A stretch of DNA of 8,733 nucleotides, taken from the NCBI GenBank assembly GCA_947245315.1, contig CAMXNV010000086.1:1-8733 (forward strand), written 5' to 3'. Origin of the DNA: an uncultured Oscillibacter sp. (lineage in GTDB: Bacteria; Bacillota; Clostridia; Oscillospirales; Oscillospiraceae). The number at the start of each line of letters is the position of its first letter. Position 1 is the stretch's first letter. Below the pieces are notes generated by a model that was not told the origin of the DNA, made no database searches, and saw only the letters and a list, made by a program, of their open reading frames with translations. This document shows, piece by piece, positions 1 through 4,899 of the stretch. Made by a program: the position numbers and the translations under genes.

Positions 1-55
1 GGGAACTCCCTCAGTCACCGCCTCCGGCGGCGACAGCTCCCTCAAAGAGGGAGCC
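1..55 (-). repeat. Interspersed GC-rich palindromic repeat, copy E1
   Basis: On the minus strand this reads as a CTCCCTC/GAGGGAG hairpin, then a GTCGCCGCC/GGCGGTGAC hairpin, then a GAGGGAG tail that can also pair with the first arm. It matches 4108-4162 over 55 bases with a single difference (position 45 against 4152). It has no coding potential of its own. The match to a distant second copy shows that it is a dispersed repeat. The same general form is common in Oscillospiraceae genomes, but no function is known to me. Confidence 0.85.
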
Positions 56-78
56 CAAAGAGGCGCGTTTCCCCCTTG

Positions 79-125
79 CCTCTCCCTCTGGGAGAGGTGG
101 CGCGGCGAAGCCGTGACGGAGAGAG
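79..125 (+). repeat. Interspersed GC-rich palindromic repeat, copy E2
   Basis: A second member of the same family, in the opposite orientation to copy E1 and about 23 bases after it. It opens with a CCTCTCCC/GGGAGAGG hairpin, continues with a CGGCGAAGCCG hairpin and ends in GTGACGGAGAG. It differs from the copy at 4291-4337 at only about three of 47 bases. The tail-to-tail pair E1/E2 lies just beyond the terminator of the DUF3795-like gene. Confidence 0.85.
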
Positions 126-141
126 CCCCCTCCCTCTTTGC

Positions 142-169
142 AAAAACCAGGCGGGCCCTACGGCCCGCC
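142..169 (-). terminator. Rho-independent terminator of the DUF3795-like gene
   Basis: On the minus strand a perfect 8-bp stem, GGCGGGCC / GGCCCGCC with a four-base GTAG loop (150-169), is followed by TGG and then five T (142-146). It lies 42 bases beyond the stop codon of the minus-strand gene at 212-1078, the right position to end that transcript. Confidence 0.8.
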
Positions 170-211
170 CGGCACTCGCTCTCAAAACCAGCTCCGCCTC
201 CCGGGCCCTTC

Positions 212-1078
212 TCAGCCCTCCGGCAAGGCCGGGCGCGCCGGGGGACAATACTCCCGGAAAACCTTGGCAGTCCTCCACAGATAGACCATCTCCACCACGC
301 CCAAGGCAACGCCCGCCAGCGCCGCGGCCACCAGCACCACCACGCCCAGCATGCCGCCCCCCAGCAGCAGGATCAGGGAGGCCCCCATTCCGCACAGGAC
401 CCAGAGGACGTACTTCCACAGCCGCAGCCACTTGTCCGCCAAGGTCTGGTCCACCTCCGCCAGCACCTGGGCATGGGCGTGGTAGGTCCGGTAATCCCGG
501 AGGAGCCCCAGGGCGATGAGGGCCAGATTGGGCAGGATCAGCAGCGGGCTCCCCTCAGGCAGGAGCTCCCTGGGAACCACCAGCACGGCAACGGCCCACT
601 GGCACAGGGCGGCGGTCCGGTAGTCTCCCAGGACCACGCCCAGCTTCCACAGGAAGAAGCCGTAGGCCAGCACACAGAGCCCCTCCAGCAGCAGCCCCGC
701 CCGGCCCACGCTGGGGAAGGCGGCGGCCACCTGGTCCATGGTCAGCAGCCCCGCCGCCTCCCGGGGCACGATCAGCCAGAACATCCACCACAGCCACTTC
801 CCCAAAACGGGGGCCCGCTCCGCCAGGCGGGCCTGCCGGGCCGCTTCCTCCTCCCGGCGGCGGAGCTCCCTCCGGGGCGTCTCCTCCCGGGTTCCATAGC
901 GGAAACAGCCCGCCTGGTGCCCGCAGGTGGCACAGGCCTCGTGTCCCTTCTCCCGGCAGCAGGCCGCGATCTCGCAGGGCCCGGAGAAGCGCCGCCCCAG
1001 GCCCTCCTGGCAGCCCGGGCAGCCCAGCGTCTCCCGAAGGCCGCAGACGCCGCAGTCCTTTCCGCAATAGCTCTCCAT
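212..1078 (-). CDS. Cys-rich DUF3795-like domain fused to a membrane domain (288 aa)
   Basis: Residues 1-60 carry 11 cysteines (5, 9, 12, 20, 23, 35, 40, 41, 49, 52, 58), beginning CGKDCGVCG and followed by CPGC and CATC. This layout resembles DUF3795-type small Cys-rich proteins thought to bind a metal or Fe-S centre. A charged Arg/Glu-rich linker (about 61-90, probably helical) leads into hydrophobic segments at roughly 91-105, 127-150, 156-170, 177-193, 220-241 and 243-268, so about six membrane passes are likely. The charged linker suggests the Cys-rich head is cytoplasmic. The start is supported by AGGAGG (1084-1089) five bases upstream and a TATAAT hexamer further up. It is probably transcribed alone, because a terminator follows at 142-169. 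The biochemical role is unknown; metal sensing or redox-linked membrane function is only a guess. The DUF3795 assignment comes from motif reading. Confidence 0.85.
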   Translation of the reverse strand: MESYCGKDCGVCGLRETLGCPGCQEGLGRRFSGPCEIAACCREKGHEACATCGHQAGCFRYGTREETPRRELRRREEEAARQARLAERAPVLGKWLWWMFWLIVPREAAGLLTMDQVAAAFPSVGRAGLLLEGLCVLAYGFFLWKLGVVLGDYRTAALCQWAVAVLVVPRELLPEGSPLLILPNLALIALGLLRDYRTYHAHAQVLAEVDQTLADKWLRLWKYVLWVLCGMGASLILLLGGGMLGVVVLVAAALAGVALGVVEMVYLWRTAKVFREYCPPARPALPEG

Positions 1079-1083
1079 AAAAG

Positions 1084-1121
1084 CCTCCTTTGCCGCACGT
1101 CATTCGTTCCGTTCCATTATA
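1084..1121 (-). promoter_or_regulatory. Promoter -10 and ribosome binding site of the DUF3795-like gene
   Basis: On the minus strand a perfect TATAAT lies at 1116-1121, 37 bases before the ATG at 1078, and AAAGGAGG lies at 1084-1091, five bases before it. I do not see a good -35 at 16-18 bases: TTGTCA is present but 22 bases away. The promoter is therefore probable, while the ribosome binding site is clear. Confidence 0.6.
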
Positions 1122-1154
1122 GAATGGGGCGGCTGGAATTTCATGACAAAAGGG

Positions 1155-1292
1155 TTACAGATTCAGGAACGGCTCCGGCATCAGCCCGCCATACATACGG
1201 CGCTCGTCGCGGGAGTCCGGGAAGCGCTCCAGCCCCCGCCCGCCGCCGCAGCCCGGCGGGCTCGAATCGCGTCGCCAATGGCACAATTCCAC
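1155..1292 (-). CDS. Possible small protein, GTG start (45 aa)
   Basis: A 45-residue minus-strand reading frame starts at GTG 1292 and is preceded by GGAGGGAGG (1298-1306) with a five-base spacer, an excellent ribosome binding site. An ATG directly abutting that site is in another frame and has no spacer. The product begins MELCHW, has a Gly/Cys stretch (PPGCGGGRG, residues 12-20) and a charged, aromatic tail ending RMYGGLMPEPFLNL. It has no membrane segment or signal peptide. The gene sits between the DUF3795-like gene (same strand, 76 bp downstream) and the divergent DUF6774-like gene. I do not recognise the family. The case rests on the ribosome binding site and on its filling an otherwise empty gap. 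It could be a chance frame. Confidence 0.4.
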   Translation of the reverse strand: MELCHWRRDSSPPGCGGGRGLERFPDSRDERRMYGGLMPEPFLNL

Positions 1293-1356
1293 AGCATCCT
1301 CCCTCCGCCGGGGAATCCTCCGGCACCGGGCTTCATAGTCTATAACTGGTGATAGT

Positions 1357-1530
1357 ATGAGGAACCCAAACTGCGATCCCCTGGCCCTGACTACCACGGT
1401 GAACTCCCTGGCGGTGGCCATCGCCGCCCAGCTGACCGACGACCAGCTGGGTCTCTTGGCCGCGATCTTCACCCAGCTGGGCGACACCCTGGGAACCATT
1501 GCCGCCCAACGTGAACTCTGCTCCCGCTGA
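1357..1530 (+). CDS. Small DUF6774-like protein (57 aa)
   Basis: The 57-residue product begins MRNPNCDPLALTTTVNSLA and continues with a helical, alanine/leucine-rich core (residues 14-25 and 28-50) separated by LTDDQ. This pattern of an N-terminal NPNCDP, then two amphipathic helices containing AIFTQLGDTL, matches my memory of the DUF6774 family of very short Firmicute proteins of unknown function. No signal peptide or membrane span is evident. The ribosome binding site is weak (GGTGAT, about four bases before the ATG), so translation may be modest. The stop codon at 1528-1530 is one base from the stop codon of the convergent GT4-CsaB gene, and no terminator separates the two. The family name is from pattern memory; the reading frame itself is convincing. 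Confidence 0.75.
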   Translation: MRNPNCDPLALTTTVNSLAVAIAAQLTDDQLGLLAAIFTQLGDTLGTIAAQRELCSR

Positions 1531-1531
1531 C

Positions 1532-3760
1532 TTACGTCTCCAGCAGGCGCTTCGCGACGTCCACGTTCCCCTGCTCCAGCGCCTGGAGGCGGCGGACGGC
1601 CTCCGCCTGGGCCTGCTTGTCCCCGGCCTGGGCGGCGGCCTGGTCGATCATGGCCCTGAGACCCTCCGGCGTCAGCGCCTCCAGGTCCGTGAAGTTCTCC
1701 TGCCCGATGTAGCGCAGGAAGGCCGACACCTTCGGATCGTAAACCACGCCCGCCAGGGGAATCCCCTGCCCGGCGGCGAAGATCAGGGCGTGGAGCCGCA
1801 TGGAGACCACCAGCTCCATCCGGGACAGGGCCCCGATGATGGTCCCGGCGGCCCCGGCGTCATCCAGGAAGTAGTGGGGCACGTCCCCCAGGTTCCGGGC
1901 CGCCTGGCGGGCCGCCCCAGGGTCCTGGCCCTTCTCGATGGCCATGAAGACCGGCGTCAGCCCATGGGCCTCCCAGGCGTACCGGGCCGCCTCCCCGAAG
2001 AGGGCCGCCCGCTCCGAGAAGCCGGTCCAGGGCCGGAGGGCAAAGCAGATATACCTCCCCCGGGGCGGAATCCCCGCCCGGAGCAGCACGCTGTCCGTCT
2101 TCTCCTCCGGCGCCGGGGGCAGGGTCAGGGCCGGGTCCGCCGCCAGGAGAATCTCCGGCTCCGTCACGCCCATGGACCGGAGCTCCTCCAGGGAGTCCGG
2201 CTCCCGGAGGGTCACCACGTCCACGTTCCGGTTCAGCACCTTGGCGGCCAGCTTCCGGTGGTCCTCCCGGGTGACGGGGCCGATGCCGCAGCCATACATC
2301 TGCACCCGGCAGCCCTTCCACTTGGCCGCCCGGATGTTCATCAGGTAAAACCACAGGGACCGGCGGGAGGTCACATCCTGAATGAGACTGCCGCCGCCGT
2401 TGATATAGAGCTTGGCCTTCCCCATGGCCCGCAGCCAGCCCCAGACGTCCGTCTGGCTCACCGCCCGGACCCGGTAGCTCCGCCGGGTGCTCTTGGGGTC
2501 CTTGGAGATCACGGTCACCGGCATGTCCGGGTCGATGGTGCGCATCTCCTGCAAAATGGCCTCCAGGATGGCGTCGTCCCCGGCGTTGCCCCGGCCATAG
2601 GCCCCGCAGATGACAGCCCCGTCCCGCCGGGCCTTGGGGCGGCTGTGGCGGCGGAGAATTTCCCCGTATATGTGGAGCTGTGTATCCACGGTCTTTTGGA
2701 TGGAGAACTGAGTGGAGGCCTTTTCATAGAGCCGCTCCCCCAGCTCCCGGCGGAGGGCCCCGTCGTTGCCCAGGGCCGCCAGGCGCTCCCCCAGGGTCTT
2801 CCAGTCCCGGGGGGTGAAGAGGTAGCCGTTCACCCCTTGGTCAATGAGGTAGGGGATGCCCCCCACGGCGGTGGAGACGGTGGCCAGGCGGAACCGGGCC
2901 CCTTCGGTAAGGGCGTAGGAAAAGGTCTCGGACAGGCTGGTCAGCACGTTGACGTCCAGGGCGCTGTAAAAGCGGTCCATGCCCCCGCTGATCCACCCGG
3001 CGAAGGTCACGTAGGGCTCCACCCCCAGCTCCCGGGCCAGGGCGGTCAGCTTCTCCCGCTCCTCGCCGTCCCCGGCGATTACAAGGCGTAATTTATCGCA
3101 TGATTTATACCCTTCGGCGAATCCCCGGATGAGGGTGGACATGTCCTTCACCGGGTTCAGCCGGGCGGCGATGCCCACCACCACGGAGTCCTCCTCCACC
3201 TGGGCCCCCAGACTCCGCAGGTAGGGGAGCCTGTCCCCCTGGCCGGGGGCGGGGGTGAAGTCGATGCCGTTGTAGATGGCATAGAAGCGGTCCGGGGGGA
3301 AGCCCCGGGAGATGAGGAGGTCCACCATCGCGTCGGAGACGCCGATCCGGTAGTCCAGCCGCCGGAGGGCCCAGGCGTTGATGGTGCCGAAGGTGAGGCG
3401 GCCCAGGGGGCGGCCCATGTAGTCGATTTTGTAATCGCTGTGGACGGTGGTCACCACCGGGAGGCCGGTGGTCTTCCGGAGGAGGGCGCCGATCATGTTG
3501 GCCCGGGCGCCGTGGCAGTGGATGAGCTGGAAGCCCTCCCGGCGGATGTAGTCCGTCAGGAGCCGCCGGACCTTGAGGACGTTGTTGCCCCCGCAGATCA
3601 TGGTGGGGATGCCCAGGGCCCTGGCCTCGTCGGCGAAGGGGCCGTCCCGGAAGCAGACCAGCTGGGCGGTGATGGTTTTGTTGAGGTTTTGCAGCAGGCT
3701 GAGGACGTGGGTCTTGGCCCCGCCGGAGTCGCCGCCGCTGATGAGATGGATGACTTTCAT
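1532..3760 (-). CDS. csaB: GT4 glycosyltransferase fused to CsaB polysaccharide pyruvyl transferase (742 aa)
   Basis: This is a two-domain cell-envelope enzyme. Residues 1-370 form a GT-B glycosyltransferase of family 4: the N-terminal ISGGDSGGAKTH (7-18) shapes the acceptor side, GIAARLNPVKD (196-206) supplies the usual Arg/Lys pair, and E278-x7-E286 in SETFSYALTE is the donor-binding EX7E motif. Residues about 380-742 are CsaB: GAYGRGNAGDDAIL (386-399), NGGGSLIQDVTS (454-465) and SMRLHALIFAA (653-663) with His657, then YDPKVSAF (674-681). CsaB adds ketal-linked pyruvate from phosphoenolpyruvate to the secondary cell-wall polysaccharide, which in many Firmicutes anchors SLH-domain proteins. 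Each activity is usually a separate protein of about 360-380 residues, so the length fits a clean fusion. I chose ATG 3760 over an ATG 29 codons upstream because GAGAGG (3766-3771) precedes it and the longer form would run through the leader hairpin. A promoter and leader RNA lie upstream. Confidence 0.92.
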   Translation of the reverse strand: MKVIHLISGGDSGGAKTHVLSLLQNLNKTITAQLVCFRDGPFADEARALGIPTMICGGNNVLKVRRLLTDYIRREGFQLIHCHGARANMIGALLRKTTGLPVVTTVHSDYKIDYMGRPLGRLTFGTINAWALRRLDYRIGVSDAMVDLLISRGFPPDRFYAIYNGIDFTPAPGQGDRLPYLRSLGAQVEEDSVVVGIAARLNPVKDMSTLIRGFAEGYKSCDKLRLVIAGDGEEREKLTALARELGVEPYVTFAGWISGGMDRFYSALDVNVLTSLSETFSYALTEGARFRLATVSTAVGGIPYLIDQGVNGYLFTPRDWKTLGERLAALGNDGALRRELGERLYEKASTQFSIQKTVDTQLHIYGEILRRHSRPKARRDGAVICGAYGRGNAGDDAILEAILQEMRTIDPDMPVTVISKDPKSTRRSYRVRAVSQTDVWGWLRAMGKAKLYINGGGSLIQDVTSRRSLWFYLMNIRAAKWKGCRVQMYGCGIGPVTREDHRKLAAKVLNRNVDVVTLREPDSLEELRSMGVTEPEILLAADPALTLPPAPEEKTDSVLLRAGIPPRGRYICFALRPWTGFSERAALFGEAARYAWEAHGLTPVFMAIEKGQDPGAARQAARNLGDVPHYFLDDAGAAGTIIGALSRMELVVSMRLHALIFAAGQGIPLAGVVYDPKVSAFLRYIGQENFTDLEALTPEGLRAMIDQAAAQAGDKQAQAEAVRRLQALEQGNVDVAKRLLET

Positions 3761-3799
3761 ACGCGCCTCTCTCGTTTTGTAGGTTTGGGGTAGGCCGGC

Positions 3800-3878
3800 A
3801 AAAAAAGGATCGACAAATGGCGCAAGAACGATGAGCGGTGAAAGCAAGCCTCATCACCCGATACCGCACCATTTGTCG
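3800..3878 (-). ncRNA. Structured 5' leader with terminator-like end before the GT4-CsaB gene
   Basis: On the minus strand, starting about where transcription should begin, CGACAAATGG (3878-3869) pairs perfectly with CCATTTGTCG (3820-3811). The stem can be extended inward by UGCGG/UUGCG with G-U pairs, to about 15 bp. Inside, GGUGA/UCACC and GAUGAG/CUCAUC are mutually exclusive helices. Four bases after the closing stem comes a run of seven U (3806-3800), as in an intrinsic terminator. The coding start lies about 40 nt further on. The arrangement fits an attenuator or riboswitch-like leader, or a stand-alone RNA of about 75 nt that partly reads through. It does not match any riboswitch consensus I can recall. 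Structure and position are seen; function is inferred. Confidence 0.6.
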
Positions 3879-3883
3879 AGATC

Positions 3884-3912
3884 ATCATAGCAGATTGAAA
3901 AGGGAATTGCAA
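3884..3912 (-). promoter_or_regulatory. Sigma-A promoter of the leader and GT4-CsaB gene
   Basis: On the minus strand TTGCAA (3907-3912) and TATGAT (3884-3889) are separated by exactly 17 bases. Transcription is predicted to start near 3877, at the first base of the leader stem, which gives a 5' leader of about 117 nt before the ATG at 3760. The surrounding 3880-3915 DNA is AT-rich compared with both sides. Confidence 0.8.
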
Positions 3913-3993
3913 CGCCAAAGCCGCGGCGGGGCGCGTCCGGGCGCGCGTTTTATCAAGAGGAATGCGGCGTAGGGGCCGCCATGGTTCCGTGGG

Positions 3994-4024
3994 ATGGCCC
4001 GGTCTGGGGACCGGGCCCCACACC
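3994..4024. repeat. 31-bp dispersed inverted repeat (left copy)
   Basis: These 31 bases are the exact reverse complement of 8621-8651, more than 4.5 kb away. Each copy contains a hairpin, GGCCCGGT / ACCGGGCC with a six-base loop (3996-4017 here). It belongs to a second repeat family, distinct from the CTCCCTC family that begins 13 bases later. The 3920-3990 stretch before it is GC-rich non-coding DNA in which I see no gene. Confidence 0.8.
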
Positions 4025-4037
4025 TCGCACAAAAAAG

Positions 4038-4084
4038 CCTCCCTCTTTGAGGGAGGTGGCACGGCGGAGCTGTGACGGAGGGAG
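4038..4084 (+). repeat. Interspersed GC-rich palindromic repeat, copy A
   Basis: A plus-orientation member of the CTCCCTC family: a CCTCCCTC/GAGGGAGG hairpin, a short CACGGCGGAGCTGTG hairpin, and a GACGGAGGGAG tail. With copy B (opposite orientation, 24 bases later) it forms a compound palindrome of about 125 bp centred near 4097. Confidence 0.8.
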
Positions 4085-4107
4085 TTGCCTGGGGGCTGTT
4101 CTTTGCG

Positions 4108-4162
4108 GGGAACTCCCTCAGTCACCGCCTCCGGCGGCGACAGCTCCCTCAGAGAGGGAGCC
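4108..4162 (-). repeat. Interspersed GC-rich palindromic repeat, copy B
   Basis: Minus-orientation member, 54 of 55 bases identical to copy E1 at 1-55 and in the same orientation, so the two are long direct repeats about 4.1 kb apart. Its GTCGCCGCC / GGCGGTGAC hairpin is perfect. Confidence 0.85.
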
Positions 4163-4173
4163 TAGGGGGGACG

Positions 4174-4221
4174 CCCTCTCAGTCTGGCCTGTGGCCAGAC
4201 AGCTCCCCCAGAGGGGGAGCC
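4174..4221 (-). repeat. Interspersed GC-rich palindromic repeat, variant copy C
   Basis: Minus-orientation member with diverged arms. The central hairpin is GTCTGGC / GGCCAGAC in place of the usual GTCGCCGCC form, and the terminal hairpin is GGCTCCCCC / GGGGGAGC with a TCT loop. The arms have changed together so that pairing is kept, which suggests selection or templated change for structure. Confidence 0.7.
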
Positions 4222-4290
4222 AAGTGGGGACGGCGTTTTACTCTCACTTCTTCCAAAGAGGGCAGTTCGTTCGCCCAGCAAACTTACTTG

Positions 4291-4337
4291 CCTCTCCCTT
4301 TGGGAGAGGTGGCACGGCGAAGCCGTGACGGAGAGGG
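4291..4337 (+). repeat. Interspersed GC-rich palindromic repeat, copy D
   Basis: Plus-orientation member, close to copy E2 (about three differences in 47 bases) and in the same orientation. It ends 23 bases beyond the stop of the XRE-like gene, so its hairpins could help end that minus-strand transcript, although there is no U tract. The 4222-4290 spacer holds no gene I can see. Confidence 0.8.
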
Positions 4338-4360
4338 TTCTTGCAGAGCTGTCCCGCCCC

Positions 4361-4597
4361 TCAATCCCGGGCAAACAGGGCATTGTAATCCACGTTCAGA
4401 ACCTCCGTCAGCTTGTCGATCTCAAAAATGGACACCATCCGGTAACCGATCTCAATTTGCCCAACCATGGTCTCCGTCATATCACAGCCGTTGACCTGCA
4501 AGCGGGCGGCCAATTCCTTCTGGGTCAAGCCCAGCTGTTTTCGATAGTAGCGGACCTTTCTGCCGATGTTCCGGTCCAAGGGCGTGCTGCGCTTCAT
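4361..4597 (-). CDS. Small XRE/Cro-type HTH transcriptional regulator (78 aa)
   Basis: The whole protein is one DNA-binding domain. Helix 1 is NIGRKVRYYRKQLG (10-23), helix 2 LTQKELAARL (24-33), and the recognition helix lies in TETMVGQIEIGYR (41-53), followed by FEIDKLTEVLNVDYNALF (58-75), the usual closing helices. The turn between helices 2 and 3 (QVNGCDM) is a few residues longer than in classic Cro/CI, as in a common Firmicute subgroup. There is no sensor or catalytic domain. The start has a GGAG site (4604-4607) six bases upstream. It is divergent from the 65-residue gene at 4702, and the shared 105-bp gap holds a perfect inverted repeat that it may bind, giving autoregulation. Its GC content is visibly lower than that of neighbouring genes, which hints at transfer. 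The HTH call is firm; target and signal are unknown. Confidence 0.88.
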   Translation of the reverse strand: MKRSTPLDRNIGRKVRYYRKQLGLTQKELAARLQVNGCDMTETMVGQIEIGYRMVSIFEIDKLTEVLNVDYNALFARD

Positions 4598-4608
4598 GAA
4601 AATACTCC

Positions 4609-4669
4609 ATATACATAATAAATTTATCTTGATAATACGGAGATTTTGTGCTATTTTTATTATGTATAT
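4609..4669. promoter_or_regulatory. Perfect 14-bp inverted repeat, candidate operator
   Basis: ATATACATAATAAA at 4609-4622 and its exact reverse complement at 4656-4669 are separated by 33 bases, between the divergent XRE-like gene and the 65-residue gene. The right arm overlaps the -10 and start site of the plus-strand promoter; the left arm sits against the ribosome binding site of the regulator. Such symmetry suggests two half-sites for a regulator controlling both genes, most simply the XRE protein. It could also form a hairpin in transcripts, but AT-only arms make that weak. Confidence 0.6.
4629..4657 (+). promoter_or_regulatory. Promoter of the 65-residue small gene
   Basis: TTGATA (4629-4634) and TATTTT (4652-4657) are 17 bases apart, and TG at 4649-4650 gives an extended -10. 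The predicted start is near 4664, inside the right arm of the inverted repeat, about 38 bases before the ATG at 4702. I could not assign a matching minus-strand promoter for the regulator. Confidence 0.65.
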
Positions 4670-4701
4670 TTAGAGTTTTGGAAGATAACCGGAGGTCTGT
4701 C

Positions 4702-4899
4702 ATGTCGAACTATCAAGCAAAGCCCCCCGTCACCAAGGAAACCATGCTGGTCTGCCACGGCGTGGCGTGGATCATACAGAGCAGCCGGAACGAACAGGAG
4801 GCCATCCGGCGCATCTGCCGCTTCCTGAACCACTGGCAGTACGAGATCACCCCCGGCGACCTGGGGTCCGCCCTGGAGCCCCGCCCTCAGGATCCCTGA
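4702..4899 (+). CDS. Unrecognised small protein divergent from the XRE regulator (65 aa)
   Basis: I do not recognise this family. The start at ATG 4702 is set by GGAGG (4691-4695), six bases upstream, and by an extended -10 promoter at 4629-4657; an in-frame upstream ATG at 4648 has neither and would precede the predicted transcript start. The product begins MSNYQAKPPVTKETM and then forms what looks like two helices, LVCHGVAWIIQSSR (16-29) and NEQEAIRRICRFLNHW (30-45), followed by a Pro/Asp-rich tail. It has two cysteines (18, 39) and no clear membrane span or signal peptide. The last 13 bases overlap the 3' end of the convergent DUF3298-like gene. The divergent arrangement suggests control by the adjacent HTH protein. 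A toxin-antitoxin role is not supported by any motif I can see. Confidence 0.75.
   Translation: MSNYQAKPPVTKETMLVCHGVAWIIQSSRNEQEAIRRICRFLNHWQYEITPGDLGSALEPRPQDP

Noticed and set aside
113..1345. Long plus-strand open frame opposite the DUF3795-like gene
   Set aside because: Its product is a Pro/Gln/His-rich low-complexity translation, runs through repeats and a terminator, has no ribosome binding site, and is the mirror of a well-formed minus-strand gene in GC-rich DNA.
1334..1358. CATAnnnT motifs on both strands (CATAGTCTA plus, CATACTAT minus) as sporulation sigma-E/K promoters for the 57- and 45-residue genes
   Set aside because: No matching -35 elements at the right distance on either strand. 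The plus-strand motif would leave too short a leader for the ribosome binding site. Chance matches to such short motifs are expected.
1499..3091. 530-codon plus-strand open frame opposite the GT4-CsaB gene
   Set aside because: No known domain, composition dominated by Gly/Pro/His/Val, no ribosome binding site. The minus strand has clear enzyme motifs throughout the same interval.
3761..3847. 29-residue N-terminal extension of the GT4-CsaB protein starting at ATG 3847
   Set aside because: It lies inside the predicted leader RNA and terminator-like hairpin, has no ribosome binding site, and GT4 proteins normally begin right at the MKVIHLISGG-type strand.
3922..3955. GC-rich hairpin followed by TTTT on the plus strand as a terminator
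   Set aside because: The stem is only about five bp (GCGCG/CGCGC) and there is no plus-strand gene upstream for it to terminate.
4038..4337. Possible CRISPR array in the repeat cluster
   Set aside because: Copies are in mixed orientations, differ in sequence and spacing, each is itself a double hairpin, and there are no cas genes.
4361..4899. Toxin-antitoxin system made of the XRE protein and the 65-residue protein
   Set aside because: The genes are divergent rather than in one operon, and the 65-residue protein shows no RelE, HipA, HigB or other toxin motif.
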